Source: Nothophaeocryptopus gaeumannii
Lineage: Eukaryota; Ascomycota; Dothideomycetes; Mycosphaerellales; Mycosphaerellaceae
NCBI GenBank assembly: GCA_031771865.1
Contig: JASISA010000027.1
Span: 2,542,001 to 2,606,000, forward strand
DNA length: 64,000 bases
Reading direction: 5' to 3'
Part shown: positions 30,569 to 42,480 of the stretch, piece by piece
How positions within the stretch are numbered: position 1 is the first letter of the stretch
Layout: each line of letters starts with the position of its first letter
Made by a program: the position numbers and the translations under genes
Notes under the pieces: generated by a model
Seen by the model: only the letters and a program-made list of their open reading frames with translations
Database searches by the model: none
Told to the model about the DNA's origin: nothing

Positions 30569-32840
30569 CAGTATCAAAGGCTGCACTCATCTCTTCAGAG
30601 CCGAGCATCGGGCCGCTCAACGGGACTCGCTTCCTTCTCAAAACGCCACAGCATCGCGAGGTCTCCAGAATGGAATTATTCGACCTTGCGCGATTGATGG
30701 CTTTCAGAACTCGGATTTGGCCAATGCACGCAGCACGGTCCATGATTTCGGATGGCCCGTTAAAGAGCCTCATGTGGACGGCGAACATAACCTTTGGTAG
30801 CTTCGCATGCGAACGTGGTGCTTGGCATGTTGAAACCCCAAAGGGGCGACGTGGTTCATGATGAGGATACGCCTATGCACCACGCACAGCACGGAACCAC
30901 GCGGAAGGGAGCTGGTGAGATGGGAAACCGTATCGAGCTTCCAATCGAGACGTTGATGTCTGGGACTTACTAGAGACACAGATCTAGAGTTTAATGGGTC
31001 TGGCATAGCTGGTAGCTGGCAAGCGGGCTCCATTGACGATCGAGTAAATGGTCAGAGAAGCCCCATCGAGCTCACTCTTTTCCTGGCTTCCATGTCGAAC
31101 ACATCGGCTTCTCCAATTGATCGAATAAGTCCATGGGCACAGAGAAGCAAATGGAAGCTCGTGCCGACCATGCTTCTCTCTCAACGTGTTTTGTCATGCT
31201 TTCGGATAGATTGACAAACGTGAGCGGGTGGGCGCAGCACCATACGTGACAATGGCATGCGTATGTCATGAGTACCGTGCCCGGCACATGGTGACCACGC
31301 TTGCAACGCATTTCTAACATCAGCGCTCGGCAAATCCAGCATGGGTGGGTGATGAACGCCGATGACACACGGCGAGGCTTGAGGCTTGTGAGTTTGTGAC
31401 TTTGCCCTTCTTAACGCTGAGGGACGGCCTGTCGACCTCCACAGAGGCGGAAGTACCATGGCGCTCCTGCACTATGTGGCGGTGAAACGAATTGTGCTGG
31501 ATACGACTTTCTGTCTGGAAACCGATCTTTGGTAAGGGATAGATCATGGTCTGTCGTATATTAGGCGGATCACGGCTTTTATGATATCCTCTTCACTCTC
31601 ACTGCTCTCTTGAAGTGGCATACCTGCCGGCTCGCTACACGTCTGCTCTAGGAGGCGGTGTTCACCCTTGGGCGAGCTGAGACATGGGGCTCAGCGGAAG
31701 CTTGAGTGTTCCATTGCCCCGTTCGCATCTGCCTTGCGCCGTCAATATCATATGCGGCACGCGGGTATGCGAGCGTGTTCAATCCCTGAGACACTGGCCC
31801 AGCCAGACTGCGAGCAGGTAGCCTCGTACGATATGCGGACTGGGCGTGCGGCGATGGCAGCGTCTAGGACGGAAACTCCCACAAGGTGCGAGACTGCGAC
31901 CGCAGCTCTGCTCATTCTGTCTGTTATTGTTGAGCACACAGGGCGATGTTGTCGTCGATCGTCCCCTTCTTCATCATCGTGGTGCATCCGAACTGCTGAT
32001 AGAGCACCAAGCTTCTTGCCCCAACCTTGTCGTGGCATGTACGGTTGCATGTGAAGAATGTTGTACGAGTCTGTCCACGACGTCCCTCCGTCAGTGAGAA
32101 TTCTTGCCACCGTGATAGAACGCCCTATATAGTAGGACAAGACCCCTGCTGCGGCTGGGTGAAAGGCAACATCCGCAGGATGGAAGATAGCCTGCGTAGA
32201 CTGAGCATCCTGCACAATCGACATGTGTTGGTTGAGCAAGGTCGCGTTGTTCATCTGGGCCCACGTTGGCTGCCACAGAAAGGATAGTAGATATATCGCT
32301 GGCAACGCAGATCACCAGATCGACGAATTACTGCGTGTAAAGTCTCCTTATTATTACGGGCGACGAAGCAGCGGACAGCCTGATCCACTCTGGTAGTACC
32401 CCGCTGCGGCGGTGTCATTTGTAGCTTTACAAGGGACAGATATGAGCGGAGATCGACTGAGTCTGCATCCTTGCGAGGTTGAAACTGGGCATACTGCATA
32501 CAGAAGCATGAGCGAAAATTAACGGAGGGCGATGTACCGCATGGCAACCGATGGCTCGATCCAGTTTCCTGTGTCCGTGGTCTGATGATTGTTGGGAGAA
32601 CAGACACCTGGACGCTGTTTACGGCGGCTGTGGGTGTTGAACGTGAGCTTTCGTGGAGAACGGCAGGTGGAGGACGGCAGATCCACGATGCAGCCACAGA
32701 ACGAAGTTGTGGCTGAAATTATGTAGAGTTGTGGGAATTTGCTCTCCCCTCCTGACACTCGACATTGAGAACAACGCGGCTTCCTTCCAAACGGACATTG
32801 GAATATCATTGACGATGCACTGACAAGCATTTCATCCATT
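30569..32840. other. Gene-poor interval, about 2.3 kb
   Basis: No frame in this interval has recognisable motifs or splice-compatible extension. The 185-codon minus-strand frame at 31748-32305 starts with a hydrophobic stretch but is otherwise featureless. The interval may hold long regulatory sequence or a non-coding transcript; nothing specific is seen. Confidence 0.4.
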
Positions 32841-34067
32841 ATGACCACTTTCGAGCCGTTTGCCATCACGGCGCTCATCTTCGGGGGTTGTTGCACCAAT
32901 GTTTTCGCCCTGGAAAGGATTGTCAAAGTAGAGCCGGGCAGCGGTACGTACAGAAACTACCTGGCCATGCCTGGTTGATTACACGCTTGCTGATGCTCTC
33001 GAAGGACTGATAATAACTCTCGCACAATTTGTCCTGGTGACGGGCTTTGCCTACCTGACCCAATTCGAGGTCGGCTCGAGATACACAGTGCGCCCGCCGA
33101 AAGTGCCTCTTTCGAGATGGGCTTTTATAGCCTCCATGTTCTTCTGCATCAACATGCTGAACAATTGGGCTTTCGCCTACAACATCAGCGTGCCAGTACA
33201 TATCATTCTTCGTAGCTTTGGCAGCGTCACAACAATGATAGCCGGTGCCATTCGTGGAAAGCGGTACAGCGCATTGCAAATCCTCAGTGTCGTGCTCCTA
33301 ACGTTTGGCGTCCTCGTCAGTGCTTGGGCGGACTCCGAGAGCAAAGTAGGTTGGACAACATGGCTCCTCAAGTCACTATTGTGCTAATGAATCATCAGGG
33401 CAAGTCGATGTCCGCCAGGACTGACAATTCAACTTCTGAATTCACCCAAGGCTTGGGCATACTCCTCGTTGCTCAATTCATGTCTGCATACATGGGTGCT
33501 TTTACCGAGGAAACATATTCGAAGTTCAGAGCGAGCTGGACCGAGAACTTGTTCTACTCGCATCTTCTGAGCTTGCCCCTTTTCCTTCCACTGGCTGGGA
33601 CACTGCGAGAGCAATACCGGAGCCTCGCAGCGACGCCATACGTCAACGTGGGACAGTACGCTCCTAGCAGCGTGCAGGACAAGAGCACGGCTCCTGCAGC
33701 TGCCAACAGGATACTTCGGCTTTTGCTCTCACAATTTGGCGATCTGCAACAAGGCATTTTGTTCTTGTTGATGAACGCCGTGACACAGCTTGTGTGCATC
33801 TCAGGGGTCAATCTCTTGTCTGCAAAGTCTTCTGCTGTGACGGTGACCATTGTGCTGAACATCCGCAAGCTGGTATCGTTCATCCTAAGCACACTGATCT
33901 TCGGACACCATCTGAACGCGAAAATGTTGCTTGGATCGACACTTGTTTTTGGAAGCGGGGCCTTGTACGGTTGGGAGACGAGTTGGAGATTACCACGGCA
34001 GCGAGCGCTTGAAAGGGATGCAAATGGGTCCGCAACAAAGGAGAAGCGAGCAGGAACGCTCAATTAG
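32841..34067 (+). CDS. UAA-family nucleotide-sugar transporter (YEA4/SLC35B4-like)
   Basis: Three exons, 32841-32943, 33005-33345 and 33399-34067, with introns of 61 and 53 nt, give about 370 aa. The N-terminus has the family block FGGCCTNVFALERI. Exon 2 has GFAYLTQFEVG and LRSFGSVTTMIAGAIRGKRY. Exon 3 has GAFTEETYSKF, LLSAKSSAVTVTIVLNIRKL and SFILSTLIFGH, the conserved last helices. About ten hydrophobic segments are present. The family exchanges UDP-GlcNAc or UDP-xylose for UMP across Golgi/ER membranes; yeast Yea4 supplies UDP-GlcNAc for chitin synthesis. The C-terminal tail is short and basic, with no clear KKXX signal. Confidence 0.9.
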
Positions 34068-36480
34068 ACGCGCCGAGGCAGTTGACCATGTAGTGCCTTG
34101 GACTCGTGCTTTTCGAACTGCTTTCGATGCAAAGGATCAAGCACACCTCTCGAAAAATGGTGGCTGGCAGATTGGTGTCACAGACAGACGCATCAACACG
34201 GCAAGCGTGTACGCTGCGCGCTTCGCGACCGTCTGCGCGCCCAATTGCTGTGTCGAATCAATAGCGATAAGTCGTTGCTTGAGGTCGCACTCTCACCACA
34301 TGGATAAGATGTCGGCAACAGGACCGGCGATCTCTGCGAAAGAAATGGGCGCTGTTGTGCGAGTCGCTGCGACGAGTCTAGGCCGCCGGACATTGCGCTA
34401 TAGGACGACACGACTCAGACAGATGTCCTGTTCGCAATGCCATAATTTGACATTTGCTTGCCTTCTATGCACGATGCGACCATAGGGTCATTGCTGTACA
34501 TAATATATGCGTGAAATGCACGCGTATATCCCGCATCGCGCATCGAGAAGTGATCATAAAATAGAGGTGTGCCTGCCACAGGCTGTCGGTAGGTGTCGGG
34601 TATGAGCCGAACTTCTGCATCCGACGCGCACAACAGGATACGTCTGTACTACTACTACGCCACCAGACTGATTCATCCCTGCAAGGAAATTCGTCCGGCC
34701 ATCTCCTCAAGATCTCTGCTCCGGTCGTTATCCATCGTGAGCAGACTCAGCCACGGGAACCGGTCGGAGCTACGCGCGGATCTGCCTCATGAGAACGTTG
34801 GCGTTGGCTGTATGACTATGCCAAACCGAGTGGCAAACCGTTCGGAGGGCTCGCCTGCCATTGACGAGACAGCCGGGTTCAGCCTCAGAGCGTGTACCGT
34901 CCTCTTTGCTGTTCCAAATGAAACCCTGGACCGCATTGTCCACTCTGACAAGCGAGAGTGCGTGCGACCTGAAAGTCAGGCGAGCGTTGGTGGATATCGG
35001 TGCCAAGGGCACATCCTGCAACCGTGAATAACCAAATGCGAAAGCTGGACTTCGATTTGTTGGCGATTTATGGGCGGCTTGCGACCCGGCCGTTGCATGC
35101 AGTGATTATTTAGCTGACTGTCCGGTCTGTTCCTGGTGGGATTACCTCCTTCGGGACGATCTAGCCACGGACGTCGGGGCTAGAATCTTTGCAGACCCAC
35201 GCAGCAGCGACAGAAGGAAGGTATACATGTACACTTTCGTAGAAATGCGCATTCATCTCAGTCCCTTAGCGAGATTTAGTTACGTAGCAGCGCAGCGCCC
35301 AGACGGTGCAGACTAGGCGGCCACTCAAAAGTCATCGAGTCGTCGGTCATCCTCGTCTTTCGCAAGGATCATGGATAGTTTTGTCGATCCATCTCAGGTA
35401 GTCGCCACGTGACAAAAACATCCGCGGCCGGTAGATGGAGCTGGCAAGGTACTCGACAATTATCACACTCGCATACTACTGCGACTCTTTCCACCGTCAC
35501 TGTCACTGCGCGCGCTCCTTCTGTCATCCGTCGCGTCGTCAGTGCAGCCGACGTCTTCACGGTCCGGCCGCAGCAGGACAAACTCGCTTTGGGCAGGCAT
35601 ATGCACGGATGGCATCCCTTGCAGTGTGAGAGTTGACCAAGACTTGCACCTGGACTCGACGCGGGCCTCCGCTCCCTACCGCATGTCGAACTCTCAGCCA
35701 AATAGCCATTGCGACTAGCCCGTCAGCCTTTCCGATACCAAAGTCATCTCTTGACACGACGCTGCCCTCGACTTACCTCGCCGCCCCGCTCGCGAGGAAC
35801 TCCCAGCTAGCTCTCCACCTCTCCACCGCCGAAAACGTGCCCGCCGAGTTCGAAAGCCCGGGGCCGCACGGCGCCAGCTCGACGGCGCCACTCCCAGTCG
35901 CAGTCCCCGCCCTCTTCTGGTTCTGTGACCTCCATCGGCGCCAGCACTGGAGCATTGAACCATTTAATTTGGACACCAACGCTGCCACTCCCTCTCCCGA
36001 AAACCAGGCTCACGTCACAGGCTTCGTGATCTCGTGCTGCCCACTGCGAACTTTCTGCAGGCGAGTCCCTTTCGAGCCTTCACCTGTTGCAACACGACCC
36101 ACGAGCCAGCTGGTGTCGTCTGGAAACATACCTCTCGTGGTCTCAGCGTCCCTCACAATCATCACCGCGCCGTCCGTCTAATTCCTCCGATTCGACATCT
36201 TCTTGCGCACCGAGTACCCCGCATCCTTCGCATCTTGCACTCTCGCAACTGCACGCCAGACTTCGCCACGCTACTACTACCGCTTTTTGCGAGCAGGCTA
36301 TCGTCGGATCCGCAGCGAGCCATTGCGCGACAAGAACCACGGTGTCCGGCGGCATTTTACCTTCTGTCCCTTCCGCACAGCTTCGCAGCTTGCAGACTTC
36401 CAGGTCACGCAGTACTGTGATAAGGTACTCCTACCGCTACCGTCGCGTGGCGAAACGCACCGCTTGCACTTGGTGGCATC
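34068..36480. other. Gene-poor interval and long leader before the bHLH gene
   Basis: About 2.4 kb. The left part (34.1-35.4 kb) has no supported gene. The right part (about 35.6-36.48 kb) is C/T-rich on the plus strand with a long open but feature-free frame at 35633-36181, as expected for a transcribed leader of the bHLH gene. Upstream short frames could act as uORFs. Confidence 0.42.
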
Positions 36481-38323
36481 ATGGCAACGCCCAACTCTGC
36501 TGTCCACCAGCAGCAGGCCCAAGGACTTCCATCCATCAGCAGCCTCACCAACGGTCTGCCTGCCTCAGCGCCCATTTCACCCGATCAACAATCCGCAACA
36601 GACTCATCAACACGAGATTCGGGCACATGGCCGCAACCGCAAAGCAAACGTGAGATATCTCCACCACCATTCCATTCCAACCCCATCTACAATCCTCCAA
36701 TTCCACTTCACGCCAAATGCTAGAGGACATTACTGTGTATCATCGTCTGCGCCACACATGCAATGTTTCCTGGGCAAGTCCAAGGTCCAGTCCCTCGAAA
36801 CCGAAACATCAGACCTCCGCGCCTCACATCCACACTGTCAAAATATCACTTCCTCCGCCCAAACCAACAGAAGTTCAACGCGCTGACAATGCCTCGAACA
36901 GATAATTCCGCCAACAGTCAAGGCCTTCAGGTCCATACACTGCTGAATCCGGACGACTCGCCCTCAAGACACTCTGTTCCTAATACGCCTCTTTCAGCTC
37001 GGGTGCCTAACTCAGCTGTTTCCGCTGGGTCGCAGCTGCCTTCAATCAACCAAGGCTTTCATGACAGTGCGAACCGTGATAGCTATGGCAACCGCGATAG
37101 CCTTGGGCGAGAGCTCAACCGCGACAGCTACAATCGTGACAGCAGAGACCTCGCGCCGCAACTGGATTCACGACGAAGTAGCGTCGATAGCCGCATGCAT
37201 CAAGGGTTCAATCAACTATACATCAACGGGCCCCAGTCACCCTACGAGAGCGCCAACACATCGCAAGTCTCACTAGCGGCCAGTCTTCGCAGACCCAATG
37301 GACAGACTCCAATGTCACCTCTCAGCGCTCGCTCGAGCCAGCGAGGTCATCCGGCGCCGCGTGTTGCACCTCCGATTATGCCTGTTGGACGTGGACCTGG
37401 TGTTCCTGACCCTACTGCTGCGAAGCCTACGCAAGGTTATGCTTGGGCCTTTCCCGATAGCGCAATTCCCGAAGAGCGGCGAGGCTCTGACAGCGGCGAG
37501 TCAAGCATGGGCCAGATGTCGAGGCAAAATAGCTTCGCTGCGTCTTCAGTGCGAAGCAGCATCTTCTCAACGGACTCACAGCTTCCTGCTGGACAACGTA
37601 GGTTACATGATGAGGGTAATGGAGACGAGGCGGGAGCATCGAACTGTGAGGCTAACTTCTGTGTTAGAACCTGGCACAACGCATCATCATTCCATGCAGC
37701 ATCGCACAATTCAAAGTTTGCAGAGTGAGAGCATGACACCTCAAGGCTTGGGTAATTACAGCCGAACGCCGGAGCTACGAGTCAGTCATAAGCTTGCCGA
37801 GAGGAAGCGACGCAGCGAAATGAAGGATCTTTTTGAGGAACTCAACAAAGCGGTACCTTCAAACGGTGGCACGAAAGCTAGCAAATGGGAAATACTGACC
37901 AAAGGTACGGACGATGGTGCTATACGAATGCTCGACTTAGCCCAGGTGGTAGTGACTAACGTGGGCACAGCTATCGAATACATTCGTCAAACGCAGCACA
38001 ACGAGCGGAACCTCAGCACAGAGCTTCAGCGACTGCAACGAGATTCTGAATACGGCCGCGAGGCTCACAAGGAAAACGAGATGCTGAAGACGGAGGTGCA
38101 AGTGATGCGCGAACACCTGCGTCGTCTTGAACCAAACACACCCCACATCTACGGCCACTTCACGTCTCAACTAAGCCAGCAGCAACCACAAGCGAACGGA
38201 GGTGGCAGCATATCGCTGCCTCCGCTTAACCCGAGTCAAGGAGGTGGACAAGGCCCTGCACCGTTCAATGGTGTGCCTTCTGCAGCAATGCAAGGCGTGG
38301 AGTACGGCGGATATGGAAGGTAG
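36481..38323 (+). CDS. Basic helix-loop-helix transcription factor
   Basis: Four exons are proposed: 36481-36649, 36902-37597, 37668-37904 and 37971-38323, about 484 aa. Introns 2 and 3 are firm; intron 3 splits the bHLH domain and joins KWEILTK to AIEYIRQTQ. Intron 1 (252 nt, donor GTGAGA, branch CGCTGACAAT) is the best fit but less sure. The first 280 residues are Ser/Pro/Asn-rich with repeated NRDS-type units. The bHLH is HKLAERKRRSEMKDLFEELN; His, Glu and Arg at the DNA-contact positions predict CACGTG-type E-box binding. A leucine-zipper-like coil follows (NLSTELQRLQRDSEYGREAH), then a Gln/Gly/Pro-rich tail. Targets are unknown. Confidence 0.85.
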
Positions 38324-39119
38324 TAGCTTCCGAATGTCGACTTCGCTCGCCGCGGACGCTACGGCCCATATTACTTGCATCAATACCGGACCGCGCGACT
38401 TCAATCACGAGATTTGAAGCTGGCGCTGTGCCTAATTGAACACTTTGACTGCGGAATTGCTCTAACCTCGCAACTTCGGCACGGCGACATGAGACTTAGC
38501 ACTATACCATATTTGCGAATGCTTTGACGCGACGAGCTCGGGATGCAGTGGAGTTGACTGGCTTTGGGAAGTTCTGCATGCAGCAGCGGGCGGGTTGTTG
38601 AGCCTTGCAAAAGGGAAGCGTCAGACTCATGTGTTTAATCTGGAGGCGATTTTGGCGTTCGATTTTATTCTGCACTATAGTTCGATATGTGTATGTTATT
38701 AGCAGCTCCGAACCAACGCTCGGAAGTGACATCTGGAACGCGAATGTGGCACGGTTGATGTTTCGTGCAATGGTGTTTTTTCGTTCATCCTCCTTCAAAG
38801 ACACATTGAGACGTGTATCGACCAGGCTTCTGTGACAGACAGCTCCCAGATCGCAAGAAAAGTGCGATACGTTGATCGTGTTACAGAGGTAGTAGATATT
38901 TGTGCAAGGCCCAGTGGAATGCTCGCTCTACTTCTCGTGTTGACTTGCATGTGATATGGGCCGGTGGCTTGGAATTCAGATGTCAGCCTGAGGCAGCCCA
39001 GATGAAACAGCTTCTGGAACCTGGAAAGAGGCCGCTTTGCTCCGCCACGACTTCTCCAACATCGATATCGTGAATGAGTACAACCTAGGACTGGCTATAT
39101 CGCGTTCGCCAGCAGCGCA
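38324..39119. other. Intergenic between the bHLH and NPP genes
   Basis: 796 bp with no recognisable gene or repeat on either strand. Confidence 0.45.
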
Positions 39120-41398
39120 ATGGCGCAGAACGCCCACGATGGGTTGAGAACTCATCCGGGCCTCGCAGAACCTGCGGAATCGGACGTGAGCAGCGACGAG
39201 CACTCCGTCGACCTACCAAGAACCTCAGAAGACATTCGTAAGCATGATCAAGATACCATAGCAGCCGAAGAGGAGGCCGAAAGATTGCTAGGCGGAAATG
39301 AAAAGCAGGAGAGCCGCGGTCAGGCAACTTGGTTCCGCCGCGGTGGGAACCAAGAGCAACATGGCAAGAACAAGAGCAAGGACAACAGGACACGGCGGCG
39401 AGGCAGAAAGAGCTCATGGCGCGGCAGTCGTGGAGGCGCCGAGGCCAGCGAGCTGATGTACAAAGTTGAAGAAGGTGGACGTTATTCTAGCGCTGAGAGT
39501 AGTGCGAACTCGAGTGAAGTGGATGTCCACCGACTGGGACAGGTGCAGAGTGAACAAAAGGTCAGTCTCCAAATATCGACCAGTAACTGTGTTGTGGAGT
39601 GCGATCCTGACGCATTCCTTAGTCGAAGCTATCGCGGTATGGCAAATTCGCCGCTCTTCACATAGTAATTATCGTTGCGTTTCTGGCCTTTGCATATGGT
39701 GCTTACCGGGCGTCCCAATCCTCAACTTCAACAACATCGAAGGCAACATATGTGCCAAAAGTACTTTCAAACGGTACTCATGACTTTGCTCCTACCACAG
39801 TTCTGGTATGTGTGCCCCGTCCATACACTGTATGCATCGCCAGTAGCTCAAATCCGTTTGCGCAGATATCTCTCGACGGCTTTCGAGCCGACTTCCTGCA
39901 TCGTGGCCTTACGCCGACGCTGAAGTCTTTCATTCAACAAGGCGTCTCGCCGAAATATATGACGCCCTCATTCCCGTCGCTTACTTTTCCTAATCATTTC
40001 ACCCTGGTCACTGGCCTCTATCCCGAGTCGCACGGCATCGTCGGCAACAGTTTTTGGGACCCGCACATGGAAAAGGGTTTCACCTATGGCGATCCGGAGT
40101 TGAGTATGAAGCCGGAGTATTGGAACGCGCAACCGATATGGGAGGCAGCAGAACTGCAGGGAGCTCGCACAGCTATTCATATGTGGCCCGGAAGCGAAGC
40201 ACACATTGGCCCTCTCGAGCCCTCCTATGTTGATAAGTACAACGGAGATGAAGCGCTGCAGAACAAGGTCAGTCGAATTCTCGGATGGCTTGACCTGCCA
40301 GGACCGAACCATCCGGAGGCATCCGAGAAGACGACCAGGCCACAGCTAATTGCGGCCTACGTTCCGAACGTGGACAGTGATGGCCACAAATATGGACCAA
40401 ATTCTACTTACATCCGAAGTACCATCGCTGAGGTAGATGGGATGCTCGGATCCTTGTTTCGAGGCATCGATGACAGAAACTTGACCGATGTTGTCAATAT
40501 TGTCATTGTCTCTGACCATGGCATGGCGACGACAGCCAACGAGCGAATTTTGCAACTGGAGGACCTGATCGACCCATCGCTTATCGAACATACGGATGGG
40601 TGGCCGCTATTCGGACTTCGTCCCTACGACCGTTCAGAAAGCAAGCTCATTGAGATTTACAATGATCTCGTTGCCAAAGCCGCTGAGACCAGATACAGAG
40701 GGAAGTTTCACGTCTACCTCCGAGACAAGAACATGCCAGAGAGGTTTCACTTTACCAAAAACGAGCGGATTGCCCCTCTTTGGATTGTGCCAATGCCGGG
40801 TTATGCAATCGCACCGAAACACGAATTCGATCTCTCAGTTGCCCTTGACCGCGGGGACGTCTACGCTCCCATAGGTCTGCACGGCTACGATCACGAGCAT
40901 CCGCTCATGCGTGCCATCTTCGTCGCCAGAGGACCCGCGTTCCCTCACCCGCAAGGTAGCATGGTGGATGCGTTCCAAAACACGGAGGTATACAACATTG
41001 TTTGCGACTCACTCGGCATTGAGCCAAAACCGAACAACGGCACCTTGAGACTGCCTTTAAAGACAAACGGTTTGCACGATCCCCAGGCTTTTGAGGATAC
41101 TCCCGATGATCCACCGCCTATCGATCATCTGGATGGGATTATTGTTCCTCCAGCCTTGCCTGAGGACGTACCCGAACAGTTCAACCCGGCAAAGCCAAGC
41201 GACGTGGACGTGCCGGGAACGTCAGAGCAATCGAGGAAGCCTCAACCACATGAAGGAGACGACCAACCGGGCAGGCCGGGCGACGAAAGCACGTCGTGGC
41301 GACATTGGATCAATGGCAAGATCGACGACTTTAAGAGTTGGGCTACCGGACTGTTTGGCGAGCACAGACATGCTTCGCAGACTGATCAAGGCGGATAA
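39120..41398 (+). CDS. Ectonucleotide pyrophosphatase/phosphodiesterase, type II membrane protein
   Basis: Three exons, 39120-39560, 39623-39805 and 39866-41398, with introns of 62 and 60 nt all in phase 0, give 718 aa. A charged cytosolic N-terminus (1-155) precedes a transmembrane anchor at about 159-178 (LHIVIIVAFLAFAYGAYRA). The catalytic domain begins ISLDGFRADF (metal-binding Asp). The nucleophile is Thr248 in SLTFPNHF. Further zinc ligands lie in VPNVDSDGHKYGP, VSDHGM and GLHGYDHEHP. This is the NPP family (yeast Npp1/Npp2), which cleaves nucleotide pyrophosphate and phosphodiester bonds outside the cell or in the vacuole/secretory lumen. A Pro/Asp-rich C-terminal tail follows. Confidence 0.93.
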
Positions 41399-42480
41399 GA
41401 GAATGAAGGGCGGAGTGTTGTCGGGCTCCCTACGGCGTTTGGTTAGCGAGATACCCTAAATAGGCTGGCAAGGTATTGTATTGAATCATTGACGTCTCGC
41501 TGCGACTTGTTCCAGGAGCGTGCTTTTCTCACGCAAGCCAGCGCATCAAAACAGCTGGAAGCGCCTGAGAAGGAGACAGGTCAGCTGGTGTCAATCATTG
41601 CGATTGGGGAGGACGAGCGTCGCTATGGCAAAAACGACCCGGGCACCCACAGGTGTCTTAATGTCGAGACGTTGTCGTCTTTAGCAGGCCTTAACTCCTA
41701 ACTCCATCTATGTGTCTGAAGATGTTCCTACTTTCACGCTCATCCTGGTAAGGCGGCTGACATTGCGCGTGCTTCCCCTGCTGCTCACGACCGTGACTCA
41801 TCTCGAAGTGCTCGAGACCCGAGCAATTGGCCATTCAGCGACCAGCGAGCATCGATGTTGACGTTCGGTCGCATGCCAGGTGCTGCAGTTTGAAGGCTTG
41901 AAGCCAGCAAGTCAGGTCTGTGGAGACGGCAGGGTCTCACAAGCGACTGCGCCGCCCCGACGATCAGCCAAGGCCTCGCTCTATTCACACTTCAGACTAC
42001 CTTCGCTAGACGGCACACCCCAGCAGCCCTGTCCGTCCAAGAAGAACAAAAGAGCCCTCATCGCCGCGCAAAGCAGACATCGACGTCTGTCTCGCCAAAG
42101 CTGCTGCGAGTCCAGTCCAGTCCAGTCCAGTTCTGTAAGTGCGGGCAGCTGGATTACATCACCCCCCAAGACCAGGGCGCTTCACGGTCCAACTGCAAGT
42201 CGGAAACGCTTGGACACCTCTATCCCGGCGGGACGTCAAAGAACTGTTCTCCATCATCCTCTCGCAACACAGATGAGGACTCGTCGCTCGAATTTCTGCC
42301 ATCGCACGCCTTTTCTATCCCTCGGTCGGCGCTGCTACCACCACATCTTGAGCGTTTCGCGAAAGCGAAGGAATCGATCCCATCACTCGGCTTCTTGTGC
42401 TCGGCGCAAGCCGTTTGGCAGCTCAAGCAGCTGGAGCTGGCAGGCTGGTCGCACAGCAAACGTCGACAGGAAACACCACC
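41399..42480. other. Intergenic and leader before the Zn2Cys6 gene
   Basis: About 1.1 kb. It contains four exact TCCAG units at 42111-42130, followed by a consensus GTAAGT at 42135-42140 that could be the donor of a 5'-UTR intron. The reading frame of the downstream gene is open back to 42397, but ATG 42481 has the better context. No separate gene is seen. Confidence 0.42.

Noticed and set aside
29723..30586. A 287-codon minus-strand frame rich in Leu and Phe that looks like a membrane protein.
   Set aside because: It is the antisense shadow of the Lys/Glu-rich Yos9 tail; complementing AAG/GAA codons yields Leu/Phe.
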